Source of the DNA: Collybia mongolica
Taxonomy: Eukaryota; Basidiomycota; Agaricomycetes; Agaricales; Clitocybaceae
DNA: 64,000 nucleotides
NCBI GenBank assembly: GCA_013420905.1
Contig: JAAXNY010000016.1
Location: forward strand, 992,001-1,056,000
Direction: 5' to 3'
The position numbers and the translations under genes are program-made. Under the pieces are notes generated by a model. The model was not told where the DNA came from, did no database searches, and worked only from the letters and a program-made list of their open reading frames with translations. Below are positions 35,640 to 47,145 of the stretch, piece by piece (position 1 is the stretch's first letter; each line of letters begins with the position of its first letter).

Positions 35640-37290
35640 ATATATAGTCTTTGGTGATGACCGTATTGATAGACCAACTGTGAATTCAAGTATTTTGGGG
35701 TGTCAAGGCCTCCGCAACAGGTGATGGAACAATCAACTGAGGAGTACCAATTTTGGAGCGAGTGTTCAATGATAACTTGCTGCATATATGCATACATATA
35801 ACCATTTGGGAGTGTAAAGGTCTAATTCTGGGTCAGTGCCATAGATGTTCAATGCACTGAGCTAGGAGTCCTGGTATTTGCATCACGAGTCTAACTCCCG
35901 AGCGAAATTGATTCCGTTTGCCTGATTCCCATCCACTTGTCTGCATTTTTGTGGCTCGTTATTGGTAACAGCCGATCAGACGCTGTAGTCTTTGATGTCG
36001 TTGCAATTGATGCTAAGCCATGTCCAAGAATGTTGTTAATGTTTCATCCCCCCATATGACGCCCAGTCAAGTAAAGGATGCGTACTAATATTATCCCATC
36101 GTGCCTGTATGGAAATGTTCAATGTTCGCTCCTGCTATTTCTCCCCCCTCCGTACCCCCAGTACCTCACCAGGCAGTGCGGCCCCCCGTGTCTGCGTTGC
36201 GCGGTTGGTGTACCGTCATGTGGGGATCCATTCGGATGTGGTTGAGGACAGCTTATACTTTTACGTTGGACATGAACACGAGTTGTTACTCCAATAGATG
36301 CATATGTTACTTGCAAGAACTTGAAGGACGCGTACAGGAATAAACTGCTGACAACAACATGATCCCACGATCGTTTACAGCTCGCAAACGCAAATTTGCT
36401 GCAAAACGATTCGCGTCCGAATAAACCTCACAGCAGATTGCCCCGACACGTCCTAGTAATGAGCTCGAGACTCGAGTATGTCCCAAAAAATGAGGATTAC
36501 GCATACTATGGTGCTCCTAATGAAATCCTGCTCACCGTTTCATCCGTTGACCGCATCACGGTGATACTCTCAGAATTGGAGCGATGCCATCGATACCCCC
36601 TAACCAGATGATCAAGATTCAGTAGTTGCACATGTGGACAATTGGAGAGATATGTCCGAAGACTATAGACCTTCAAAGTTATATGCGGTCCTACATGAAC
36701 GCCCGTCGCCCGAAGTTCTTCACCTAGAAGGATATGGTTCTAGATCTGTTGTAGCGAATCTCAATTCGCGTTTAATGCAACACGTCAATGCCTATGGCCC
36801 TACTAAAATAGGTATACCATCTTGGTTTTTCAAATCGGCAAGATAAACGAGGGCCTTGCACTTACCTTTTACACTGAGATGTGGGATAATAAGTTTAGGA
36901 TTGCCCAATCTCAACTTGAGGAATTGGCTACTTATGAGCCTTCCAGTTTGTTGGTCATGTTTATGAATACTTTGACTATATTAAGTTATATGAAAAGAAG
37001 GTGAAAACAACCAAGGCTGACGGAATCGGAATTCACATCAGTCGATCCACACGTTCAGACGATTACGAAGCCTTATCTGATCATTCTCCTTATCATCCGT
37101 ATCCCTTAAGCTCATCATTAGCTCGTTCGACGTTCCGAGAAATTCCAGTGCAAGAAATATCGGTTTCAAGATGACCAGGTTTGGTCAACCATCGAAATAT
37201 GGGGGAAACAAAGCAGGATTTGCTAATCGTTACAGTGGAGCAACCGCGTGTCTCGTCCTTTATACATCCCCCCTTATTTCTCCCCATCCC
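35640..37290. repeat. Duplicated spacer, no gene
   Basis: Short plus-strand frames at 36396-37004 are not supported by any family. A block around 36150-36600 resembles 39390-39960, including a shared GTTGACCGCATCACGGTGAT word and a (G/T)CGAGGACA..CTTATACTT-type word, so it is duplicated spacer DNA. I see no RNA gene or other feature. Confidence 0.4.
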
Positions 37291-37295
37291 CGCTC

Positions 37296-38591
37296 TCAAA
37301 CTGCCGACACTTCCTTCGAGAGCTGTGGCAGTTTCTCCACAATATTTACACTTGGCGAAAAGTCTGTGTCATCGAGGTCGGAGGCATGTAGCTCTCTCCT
37401 ATTAATTGTATGTACGGTCGACTGAACGTGTCGGCTGTGTACAGGGATGATGGTGGTGATAGTGTGTCTGGATTGTGTGAACATGATACTGAGGGTACCA
37501 GTAGTGTCTTGCTCGTCATAGGTCCCAAACTTGGTGTTGCGGAACACACGGCAAGCCATCATATTCGTTAACCCTACCGAGGGGACGAAGAAGAGAGGCC
37601 GATATACATTAGGGATCCCAGGGACATATATCATGATGAGGACCACTAAGTTGCAGACCATCGCAACCCTAACGAATATTCAGTATCTAATCATCGCTTA
37701 AAAACGTATTCACCGTACATGTAGTAATTCTGACCGTCCTGCAAGAGGGCTCTCGAAAACCGGGGCAGGTACTTGCCGAACAGGTCGAACCTGCCTGTGC
37801 TCCCGTTGTTGCCCGCAGGGGGGGCATTCGCGAGCAGACGCCAGGAGATTGCGACATAGACGCATGTATCGAACACAGTGATGGCAATGTTGGATGAGGC
37901 GCGGTAGGGCTGGAATTTTACAACCGTGCAATATTTCGTGTTGCCGATGTGAGCGCCAAGAAGGCTTGTGATGACTGTCAGTGACGCCCCAAGAACAGCG
38001 AGCCACATGACGAAAAAAATGCCGGTTATGTATTTGTTTCTGCCGTAAAGAGCGCGGACTCGGAAGAAGAATAAGAGTGCAGTGGCGGATACGGCGGGAT
38101 GGTATATCGCACATGTAACCTTTGAAAATGTAACGCAGTTTCCAACTTGTGCGGCTGGAAAAAATGCCCACTGCATTAAAGCCAAGAAGGATGATAATAA
38201 AAAGGAGACATACTCTCAAAAATAACACTGCAAACAGAATATAAAACAGAGCTCCACCTATAACGAAAACACCCGAGTGAATAGCCGAGGAGATTCGAGG
38301 TATACTTCTACCGAACCTTGATAAGTAGTAGATTACTGTTGGCAGGCTGAATCGGTATCGCGTCAGGAGCTCGTAATCCGCGCCTAAATTGGCCAGGATA
38401 TCCCAGGTAAGTACCTATATAAAATCAGTGACAAATTATGCACTCTTAGTAAACGCGTTGCTCACCCCAAGCACGCCTATTAGGACATATGCTCTCATAG
38501 TCTGTTGGTAGGCCAGTTCCGGAGGCAGAAATGCCATAGGCGTGAAGGGATTAGGGAGCTGCGATGGTACGAACTCTGAGGATTCAACCAT
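37296..38591 (-). CDS. Seven-helix membrane protein, copy 5
   Basis: Model: complement(join(37296..37668, 37719..38154, 38214..38257, 38317..38414, 38466..38591)), 358 aa, phases consistent. The most diverged of the apparently intact copies: exon 2 reads LTWDILANLGADYELL where the others have LVWDILTHLGADYKLL. The tail is longer, with an insert (TITTIIPVHSRHVQS), but still ends LSKEVSAV. The seven hydrophobic segments are retained and no stop or frameshift is seen. A TATATATA word lies near 38675, about 85 bases upstream of the ATG. Function unknown. Confidence 0.82.
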
Positions 38592-38639
38592 GTTGGTGAT
38601 AACAAGAAGGAATGATATCTGGAGCAATTCTACGTCCGT

Positions 38640-40380
38640 TTTCGTGCTTTTATGGCGCTTCGTGCATCAGCATATATATAGAGCGATGGACATATCGAAT
38701 GTCGAATGGTTGATTGTTCAGGTAAATATTTTGGCATATGACAAGATCTTGGCAGTGCTTAATAATATCTACTCTGGGTGCGAGTATTAGGTTGGCTAAT
38801 AAGCCCCTGCAACATCCGCGTAACCAGAGACGAGCAATCTTAAGCCGGCCATCACAATGCTCAATGCACTGAGCCAGATATCCTGATATTGGGCGTCAGG
38901 TCGCGCACAAATTATATACGTAGACATACCAATAGATCCTCAAAGCTCACGTTCCGTTCCATCACTACCCTCTTGAAATCTGGGCACCCACTAATAGGCC
39001 GGAGGGATTCATCGATAAACCAAATATACATTGAGCGTTGACTGAATTAGATAATAACACGACGGACAGCTCGTTGATTCTGAGAGCTGAGGAACATGAC
39101 TGGTCAGCAATGCCAGATTTTTGTGGGGTCATCACCCGTTTCGAAGTGACACAGACGTGTTGAACAGTGGAAGGAGCGCTATACCATACTCATTGACGAT
39201 TGGGAGCCAAAATGGGGTTGGTGGGGTTGTAATCATGATCAAATCAGTATTGCTGACGTCGAACGTTGCTGCATCATGCGTATGTTGAATCATTTCACTG
39301 ATGTGTAAAATATGTATTCCAATAATGGTATACGTACTGGCACCTTTTCCTGTCCATGCAAACATTCGCCCCGCTACTTCTTCTCAAACCCCACCTCCAC
39401 CAAGTCTCGTGGCTCCCCACGCTCGCATCGCGCCATTGACATGCCGCCGTGTTGTGATAGGTCCGAATGTGGTCGAGGACAAGACTATACTTGTACGTTG
39501 GGCACGGTGCCTGTGTTGTCACCACGTAATTGTTGTCAACAAGTTGATCGATCCCACGGTCGTCGGGGACGAGAGAATTAAAGCACTAAGCACTAACCTC
39601 CAACGATTACTTGAACTATATATGAGTGAGCAGGCATTGACAACTATCTGATTCTAGCTCATCAAACCCACACAACAACTGGCCCCCATAAATTCCTCTA
39701 ACAGAGCACTTCTCAGTTCTGCTGTTCAAAGAAATATCAGCGATATATTATTATATATTCTGACTCTCATTGGTCGAGAGTTATGGGGCAGCCAATCACA
39801 GCAGTCAAAATCTATCAATGATAGTGAAGAACTTCTCTAATGGGCGCCCAGAACAAGCACGCCCCACATGAATGAGGACCGCGAACATGGCATCCCCGAT
39901 GAACTCTTTTTCACCGTCCCATCAGTTGACCGCATCACGGTGATCATGCAAAATAAAGTGAAACGCAAGACCCTTGGATGTATTGCCGGACTACCTGTTC
40001 ACGTGTGTAGGTAGGACCCGTACCATAGGCACCGACAGGTTGTGTCAAACGTGGGTTGAGATTCGCCATAACAAATCTAGAGCCATACCCACATGTCCGA
40101 AAAGATCTACATCCCTCGGACCTATCCTCTCCGATTGTTCACTTGTACATTGTTGAATCTGCTGATCGTTTGGTCGGAAGACGATCCTTGCAACTCTGAA
40201 CTTATAACGGCGCTTTCAATCGTGGAATACAGAGTAATTTCAATTTTCGAGATGTAGGAATATAACACTCAATCAAATGTAGTGACTACGATAGCGTGTT
40301 AAATATTTGGCAAGTAGACGATCTACGTAGCAAATGAGATAGGAAATAGATAAGTGAGGAGGTATGACGACTCTACCTAA
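38640..40380. repeat. Upstream spacer of copy 5, related to the other copies' spacers
   Basis: The part to about 39200 is related to the spacers upstream of copies 1 and 2. The 39390-39960 part is related to 36150-36600. Open frames at 39301-39651 are not supported by any family or by conservation between the duplicates. Confidence 0.4.
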
Positions 40381-40386
40381 TGTTAC

Positions 40387-41115
40387 TCATGCTATTCCAA
40401 GGCTGATATCCACTCCAGTTGCACTCGTCTGAGTCTTGAAATCTTCGGTGCCAAAGCAGTCACCAAACTCCCAACCATCCCCTACATGTCCTGCACCCAC
40501 ACCAGGAGTCGAAGTCCTGGGCGTTCCAAACACAACCGACGTCTTCGGCAACTGGGTGCACGACGACCCGACTACCCACGGGCGGAACTCAATGTAACTG
40601 TCCCGCGCACCCAGAACCCCGCCGGTTTCTTTGGGTAGCGTGTACGACCCAACATGCGTCTTTTTCTTGGTGGCCGTGTCAATGGCAGTCTCGACCCACG
40701 TAGTTCCCCCGGTGTTACGGATCTCAAGGTCATACGTAGTGTTGTACGAGCCCGAGAACTCTACGCTGCAGCTCACGCCGGGGCGGCCGTCCACGCCAGG
40801 GCTGCAGTTCTTGTCAGTGCTGCGCGCGCTGGGGATGTAGGTGGCGAAATCGATGTGGACGACAGACTTGCCATTGGCGTCTGGGCGCGGCTGGAAGCCA
40901 GTGTAGCCCGCGTCGGCTTGGCCGTTGAAGTTGAATTGCTGGCGGAAGAAATAGCCGGTTTTGTGGGGCGCTTTGGCGAGCGAGAAGGGGAAGGTGATGT
41001 CTTTGAGCCCGGAGCTGGGGACGTCGGATATAGACCATGGTGCAGCGATGAAACCCATGGTGAGGGTGGGCATGAGCGATGCCGCGACGGCGATGAAGGA
41101 GGCGGAAGTCTTCAT
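40387..41115 (-). CDS. Secreted protein of unknown function (paralogue A)
   Basis: Intronless, 242 aa. Signal peptide over residues 1-21 (MKTSASFIAVAASLMPTLTM), so secretion is expected. The mature part has four cysteines (NCSPG, GVSC, SSCTQLP, GDCFG), a GYFFRQQFNFNGQADAGYTG block, a QPRPDANGK block, DLEIRNTGGTTW and HVGSYTLPKE. This looks like a compact beta-rich extracellular domain. It faintly recalls DUF3472-like proteins, but I would not insist. The paralogue at 43521-44252 lies in inverted orientation about 2.4 kb away and shares its promoter and signal peptide almost exactly. A TATA box is present 53-60 bases upstream of the ATG. Confidence 0.85.
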   Translation of the reverse strand: MKTSASFIAVAASLMPTLTMGFIAAPWSISDVPSSGLKDITFPFSLAKAPHKTGYFFRQQFNFNGQADAGYTGFQPRPDANGKSVVHIDFATYIPSARSTDKNCSPGVDGRPGVSCSVEFSGSYNTTYDLEIRNTGGTTWVETAIDTATKKKTHVGSYTLPKETGGVLGARDSYIEFRPWVVGSSCTQLPKTSVVFGTPRTSTPGVGAGHVGDGWEFGDCFGTEDFKTQTSATGVDISLGIA

Positions 41116-41660
41116 GTTTCTAGTGGCGTTTGGTCACTTGAAGATGGGGATCCCAATCTCGAATCCCTTTATATATCACAATGCCCGTTCTCTGAAAAAG
41201 AAATACAGAATATCATCCTGGTGAAATGCTCAGTTTTGGGTGTGATATTCATGAAACTTTGTGATTGAAAGATGAGCGGCTTACCTCGTTCCATAGATGC
41301 TGCCAGACTTGCAATTCCAATATAGGCCGGCCAGACGCCTGTCGAACTCCGCGTCCGTGCCCACGCCGCGCGGGGCTACCAATGTATAGCGTGGCATTGA
41401 TCAAGAGGCTCATGACGACCCTGCGAATTGAAGGGTTTGGCGGAGATGACTTCACGAAGACAGTTTCGGATAGCCTGGAAACAAGCGAAAATCATATGAG
41501 CATGCTAGTGCAGAAAGGAAGCTACCATGATCGATCGTCCAGCTAGGATTAGCCCTTTCTCAGCTCATCCTGTTATTGGAGGCTCACATCAGCCAGTTTT
41601 CGCCATACATCTGGAAGGCGATGATGCCTACCTTGGTCTTCTTCATTCTAGAAAGGGTTT
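41054..41660. repeat. Left arm of a large inverted repeat
   Basis: Pairs with 42945-43582. The arm runs from the signal-peptide codons of paralogue A, through its promoter, to an upstream gene remnant. The stretch just upstream of the ATGs (about 190 bases) shows no difference between arms. Mismatches then increase towards the centre. Confidence 0.85.
41168..41175 (-). promoter_or_regulatory. TATA box of secreted protein paralogue A
   Basis: TATATAAA on the minus strand, about 53-60 bases upstream of the start codon, in a sequence identical to that upstream of the paralogue. Confidence 0.7.
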
Positions 41661-42944
41661 GTTCGCATGTGTTTGACCCAACACGAAACCTGTGAAATCA
41701 CCGACAAAAACATTATGTCTTCGCCCGCTAAAACGCCTCAAAATACCAAAAAAGTGGCAAGGTTCCTCGTCTACCTGGGTCTAATATTTTGGTTAACAAC
41801 GCCCCATCGCTATTCAATGTCGTTGGAGTTGAACATTTTACCTGTTAAAGGGCGACTCGATCAACAAACCGAGTAATGTCACAGGCGATCATAACCGAAA
41901 CACATGTGTCAAACTTGAGTGATGTCGTCGAGCCTCGAATCCCATTTTGGCCTCGAGATGACAGTAGGGAAAATGCGTTCCGAGACCATCGGGTCTTCGC
42001 GGGCTTTCGACAATACGAAGCAGACATGCAGTATGTATACGCAGAGACGGCAGGGCCCGGAGGTACTGCGCGGGGCTGGAAGCTGCGGAAACGTTGAGCC
42101 TTGCCAAGTCAAACAGACACCGTGTGTACGATTCGTGAAAATAACAGCAAAAGACAAATACACGATTTCACCGGTGTGTTCGGTTGGATTTATCACAGCA
42201 TAGGTAATCTTAAGCTTTCAGAGAGTGTTTGCCAGAGGAGATCACATTCAATACTAACGTAGAAGTGTACTTGGAGCACAAGGTGCAGTCGTTTTGAGTG
42301 AAGAGTAGGTGTGAGAGGTACCGTAGTCACGTTCATCGTTGTTGACAATACATGGTGTGGGGACAAACAAAGATTCAACGTTGACCATTCCTATCTCAAC
42401 GCTTCCCGTTTCCACTGAAACTATACTATTACACCGCTTCAACTGCACTTTCACCAGTTACCCACTGGCCATTACATGTACCATATACGAGTGTCCACAT
42501 ATCCCCATTCACAACGTTCTGGGTTTACTGACCTGGACATTGCGTGCACTCCGCTCGAACAATTGGTAGCGCGAGGGCATGGTGGGGGTTAGGTGGAAGC
42601 GCAATTTCCCTTGACTGCCATCCCCATGACATGATTTGAATCGAAGCTTATGAAATTTTGGTGTGAGTGCTTCAATATTGATCGCATTTGGAGCGAATTG
42701 ATCCTGCCTACTCGGTTGCTGATACAGGCGCTCCTTTAGAGAAAAATTTTGTCGAGTCGATTACATTAAATGGTGATGATGCGTTGGCCAGCCAACATTA
42801 TCGCAGACCCGGGTTGAGGAGTCTTGTCGGTTTAGGATCTCGAGGCGTTTCAGCGGGCGAGGACACACTTTGTCATTTCTTTTTGGCGACACTCTCCCAA
42901 GACTTACTCTTGCTCGTTCAAGTCGGGGGAAGCCCTTACCAGTT
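41661..42944. other. Centre of the inverted repeat, no gene recognised
   Basis: Unique sequence between the arms. Short frames on both strands (for example 41919-42203) show no family resemblance. Confidence 0.4.
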
Positions 42945-43582
42945 ATGAAGAAGACCAAGGTAGACATCACTGCCTTTGAGATATGGCAGCAAGTGGTTGA
43001 TGTAAGTTCTTTCGGTTTTGTTCTGAGCTGAAAAAAGGAGCTTATTTATCTGTTTCTAATCGTTCCAGGTCCTCGGCTATCGAACATACTAGCTGGACGA
43101 TCGATTATGGTTAGCTTCTCTCCTGCATCAGCATGCTTATCTGATTTTCGTTTGTTTCCAGGCTATCCAAAACTGTCTTCGTGAAGTCATCTCCGCAAAA
43201 CCCTTCAATTCGCAGGGTCGTCATGAGCCTCTTGATCATTGCCACGCTATACATCGGTAGCCCCGCGCGGCGTGGGCACGGACGCGGAGTTCGACAGGCG
43301 TCTGGCCGGCCTATATTGGAATTGCAAGTCTGGCAGCATCTATGGAACGAGGTAAGCCGCTCATCTTTCAATCACAAAGTTTCATGAATATCACACCCAA
43401 AACTGAGCATTTCACCAGGATGATATTCTGTATTTCTTTTTCAGAGAACGGGCATTGTGATATATAAAGGGATTCGAGATTGGGATCCCCATCTTCAAGT
43501 GACCAAACGCCACTAGAAACATGAAGACTTCCGCCTCCTTCATCGCCGTCGCGGCATCTCTCATGCCCACCCTCACCATGGG
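42945..43582. repeat. Right arm of the large inverted repeat
   Basis: Inverted match of 41054-41660. Besides the promoter and signal peptide of paralogue B, it contains a possible old gene remnant: an ATG at about 42948 reading MKKTKVDITAFEIW. An exon-like stretch at 43162-43351, bounded by a TTTCCAG acceptor and a GAG/GTAAGC donor, reads RRVVMSLLIIATLYIGSPAR. The left arm keeps the same splice sites. Confidence 0.8.
43461..43468 (+). promoter_or_regulatory. TATA box of secreted protein paralogue B
   Basis: TATATAAA 53-60 bases upstream of the start codon, at the same distance and in the same context as in paralogue A. Confidence 0.7.
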
Positions 43583-44252
43583 ATTCGTCTCCGCACCATG
43601 GACGATCTCCAACATCCCCAAATCCGGGCTCAAAGACATCATCTTCCCCTTCTCCATCGCCGACTCTCCCCGCAAGGAGGGTTTCTACTTCCGCCAGCAA
43701 TTCGCTTTCAACGGCCGCGCTGAGCCCGTCTACACCGGCTTGCAACCCCGCCCCAACGACCCCAACGGCAAACCCCTCATCCACGCGGCGCTCGCCAGCT
43801 ACGTCCCCGGCACCACCACCACCGACAAGAACTGCAGCCCCGCCACCGACGGGCGCCCCGGAGTGCGCTGCGGCGTCGACTTCTCGGGCCCGTACGAGCA
43901 CGCGTACAACCTCGAGATCCGCAACACCAAGGGTACGACGTGGAACGAGACGCTCGTAGATGCGGTCACGGGACAGCGCGTCCATGTCGGGTCGTTCACG
44001 CTGCCGGAGGGCACGGGCGGCATTGTGGGGGCGCGCGATGGGTTCATTGAGTACTTCAAGTGGATTGATGGGATGACGTGCGCGGACCTGCCGAAGACGA
44101 CAATTGTGTTTGGTACCCCGAAAACAATGACGCACGGTGCGGGTACGGGGAGCATGGGGACTGCGTTTGATTATGGTGATTGTGTGGGGATTGGAGGGTT
44201 CAACAGCCAGCACACGGCGTTCGGGACCCAGGTCAACGTTGGGTTAGCATGA
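43521..44252 (+). CDS. Secreted protein of unknown function (paralogue B)
   Basis: Intronless, 243 aa, CpG-rich. The signal peptide is identical in protein to that of paralogue A. The mature part has the same layout and the same four cysteines (NCSPA, GVRC, MTCADLP, GDCVG), with FYFRQQFAFNGRAEPVYTG, DLEIRN-type NLEIRNTKGTTW and HVGSFTLPEG. By eye roughly 60 percent of residues are shared with A outside the signal peptide, far less than the DNA identity upstream. Divergent orientation and near-identical control regions suggest co-expression. No enzymatic motif recognised. The minus-strand frame overlapping it is a shadow. Confidence 0.86.
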   Translation: MKTSASFIAVAASLMPTLTMGFVSAPWTISNIPKSGLKDIIFPFSIADSPRKEGFYFRQQFAFNGRAEPVYTGLQPRPNDPNGKPLIHAALASYVPGTTTTDKNCSPATDGRPGVRCGVDFSGPYEHAYNLEIRNTKGTTWNETLVDAVTGQRVHVGSFTLPEGTGGIVGARDGFIEYFKWIDGMTCADLPKTTIVFGTPKTMTHGAGTGSMGTAFDYGDCVGIGGFNSQHTAFGTQVNVGLA

Positions 44253-44734
44253 GAGTTGTCGTAAATGGAATCGTAACATAAAATCCATCACTTCCTTCAA
44301 CCGTGTCTTCCTATATCTACCTATACAAACTCTCAACGTATTCTTCAAAACTGATGTGAGCTCCAATGATCTTTCCGGTATCGTATACGCAAATATCGTT
44401 TTGCAGCATTTCGTACGATGTCGACTTGGGCATTTGCCTCGAGCCGATGCTAATGCGGATTTTTCGCGCACCATGTAAGGCTTATCCGCTACCTTTCAAG
44501 TGAGAGTATTATTTCAGGTTAACTCCAACCTTGCTTTAATGTATTGTTGTCTTTAGGTATGTAGCACCTTCAAGCCATTAATGTTATTCAAAAGGTATTC
44601 AAAAAAATACTTCTAAAGGATTTAAGCTATTCCTATACACAGAGTTCAAAGTCACAGTGGATGAGATACAGAACATGCGGTTTAGGGGAAGCTATAGTTT
44701 TAAAAATAAGTTAAAGATGATTACATGTCGGTAT

Positions 44735-45560
44735 CTATGCTGGGGCCTTGATAAGTAGTGTGGCAGTGAGAAGATTTGCAGAACTTCCGTCTGCTTCAAG
44801 GACATCTACAGAAGCCTGGTCATCCAGGAAGTCAACATACTCTTCCACCGCTCCTGACATGTTTGCGACACGTGCACAAGTGGCTCGTCATGCTACCAAG
44901 GCAGGATCAGGCAGGGGCAGGGGAGGAACGGGGATACCTTGACTCTCGCAGTATTCCATAATCTCGAGATCAACCCGCAAGTTTATACATTTCCGTGGCT
45001 GGAGTGGAATGTCAACGAGAGGTTCTATGGTAAGTTTGATGATAGCTTACTTGGTCATTGACTGCTTCTAGCTAAAATTGAACGTGTCGAACAGTGGTCG
45101 GAGACCATAAGACATGGTCGAAACATTTGCAAGGCCGTTGACTCGACCTCCAAGATAATCTTTAACTACATATCCTAGCCCAAACAGTTCCATGGTTGCC
45201 AATGTGATAGTAGCGTAACTCCGGAGGCTTGGATTGTCAGAAACGAACAAGGTCGGTATAATGCAATCGCCTTGTCGTCAGCTTGTGCCGGCTCAGAGAA
45301 TAGGCCAGCACACTAAACAGCCTTCAAACCAGTTCCCTCCTGCCTCACTTTCTTGGCCAGATCCTCGAGATATAATGTCATTGTCGCGTCGTAGCATCCA
45401 CTAATCACACATCGGTTGCTGTCGTGTTGAAGAGCCCGTGAGGTGCAGTAAGGGCCGGAATAGGACCTTCAAAACCATACATACCCGCTTCTTCACGTCA
45501 TTGTAGGATTTAGGAGCCTCGGGCGTGCTCTCAATAATCCCCTTCTTAAATATATTTCAA
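44735..45560 (-). pseudogene. HNH-endonuclease-like protein, broken
   Basis: Basidiomycete HNH-type family, seen in pieces in the expected order. VKKR joins ALQHDSNRCVISGCYD (the CxxSG-type HNH start, about 45390-45440). Next come SLRSYATITLATMELFGLGY and GLANVSTMSYGLRPLFDTF (45070-45240), then a tail with LPLPDPALVA and CARVANMSGAVEEYVDFLDD (44800-44930). A stop follows the first piece, an in-frame TGA interrupts LVA-RATC, and the acceptor before ALQHD is lost. Not functional. The catalytic His residues could not be placed. Confidence 0.6.
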
Positions 45561-46189
45561 AAGACGGTGGTGAGGGGTTTTCGGAGAGAGTTGGAATTGG
45601 ACCGGCATTGGAGCGGACTGGTTGAAACTTGAGGATGGACAAGAAGCAAAGGATCGAGATTCGACGTTCAAATCACGGCAGCGCATTGAAAAAAGATCTT
45701 AGTCGAAGCTCTGGTTGACGAAGTCGTTGAAACGCGTCTGCGTCGTCGGTATCCCTCCTTCTCTCAAAGGCACTTTACATCCCCCGCATGTAACTCGCTG
45801 GTTAGAACGACCTCCGTCAATTGACAAGGGGTACCTGCTGGCCGGGTTCGTGTGGCACATCCAACATGGCCCTGGTGGTGATTTTGCAACATGTCAACGA
45901 AACACCTTGCGAGCCTGTGCCTGACAGTTATGGACTTACCCTTCAAACCCCAGCAGTATATCTCCCCTAATCTTCCACTCTATACAATATGCCCCATTCA
46001 TATCCATTAGGGCCTCGCATCTTATCGATGATTTATCGTTTCAACAATTCGATCCCCTATATTGAGGCTTTCGGCTGTGTACTCAGAGGACGAGGAAGGC
46101 TCAATTGCGTCGTATCATATTTTTAGAAGCTAGGCGGACGTTCACAGTTTCATGCTCGCGAATATAGTAATAGCCTGCTCCATCGTCAG

Positions 46190-46470
46190 AAACAAACAAA
46201 CAAGGTCAGTGAACCGAAATCACCTCGTCAACTCGCGCCAACTCAGATGTCAAGTGGGCACGGTCCATAAGCATCGCACCAGCTCCCTCCTGCCCCGCAT
46301 CCTTTCCAGATTTTCGAGTTCTATTACCAGTTTCGTATTCGTATCGTAGCATCCGCTAATCGCACATCGCTTGCCATCACGTTGAAGAGCTTGTAAGCAG
46401 CTGTCATGCCTGCCATGCAGTCCTTCGGAAGGATGCGTCATGGGCTTAAAGATTGGCTGCACTGGTTCGC
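46190..46470 (-). pseudogene. Second HNH-like fragment, partial duplicate of the first
   Basis: About 200 bases match 45235-45440. On the minus strand it reads ALQRDGKRCAISGCYDTNTK, then runs into a stop without the rest of the domain. It looks like a partial direct duplication about 950 bases away. Confidence 0.55.
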
Positions 46471-46499
46471 GAATGTGGGGGGTGAACGAATACCAACGA

Positions 46500-47145
46500 A
46501 GGAAGACGAGGGGGGTGATTTGGGAATGGGGTAAAGGTTCTTATCATGACCCGACACGATGCTTTCACCCAGCCAGCTTCGTGGACAGGCTGCCACGTTC
46601 TACGTGATGAGTAGGTGCTCATCGTTATGGACAGTCATCGTACGCCAAAAAAAGCTGCGAAACCCGCAGTATCGACGTTCATGGTGCCCAAAATGCGCGA
46701 AAGTGTGATCGAAAACGTCTACGGCATCAGAGATGGTGCAGTTTAGAGGATTGGAAGAGTGAAACCTCGCGTTCACGCGTGCCGACAGTGGGTGAGGTGA
46801 ATTTCACGCATCGAGTCGAATTTTTTTTTTGAATGGTGTTGTGTATAATACATGTCACAGCGTCGCGATTGTTGAAAAATAGGATTGTGGATGGGGAGGG
46901 GTGAAAAGATTGGGAGTTGGAAGGGTGTGTGGGGCATAGGTATGGGGTAGACGGAATGGAATGATGAGTAGACGTTGGCTGTGTTGTGGAAGGACTTGTC
47001 CGGACTCCGAATTCGGTGGCTTTCTGATCATTCATCCTGTCATGAAGGGCTGTTCAACGTTGCCCTCAACCACCACCCCCCTCTCTAAACCAATTCCCGC
47101 GAATCTGCACTACCCAATCCTCACTTATCCCCGACAATCCCGCAA
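46500..47145. other. Intergenic, upstream of the 47146 gene
   Basis: No gene recognised. Contains a T run at 46821 and purine-rich sequence. The promoter of the downstream membrane-protein gene presumably lies here, but no clear TATA box was found. Confidence 0.35.

Noticed and set aside
40654..41268. 204-aa plus-strand frame opposite secreted paralogue A
   Set aside because: Antisense shadow of the real gene, for the same reason.
43368..44213. 281-aa minus-strand open frame opposite secreted paralogue B
   Set aside because: It is the complement of a CpG-rich coding sequence. Its apparent repeats of Gly/Val/Glu reflect codon bias on the other strand, and the plus-strand frame has a signal peptide and a paralogue.
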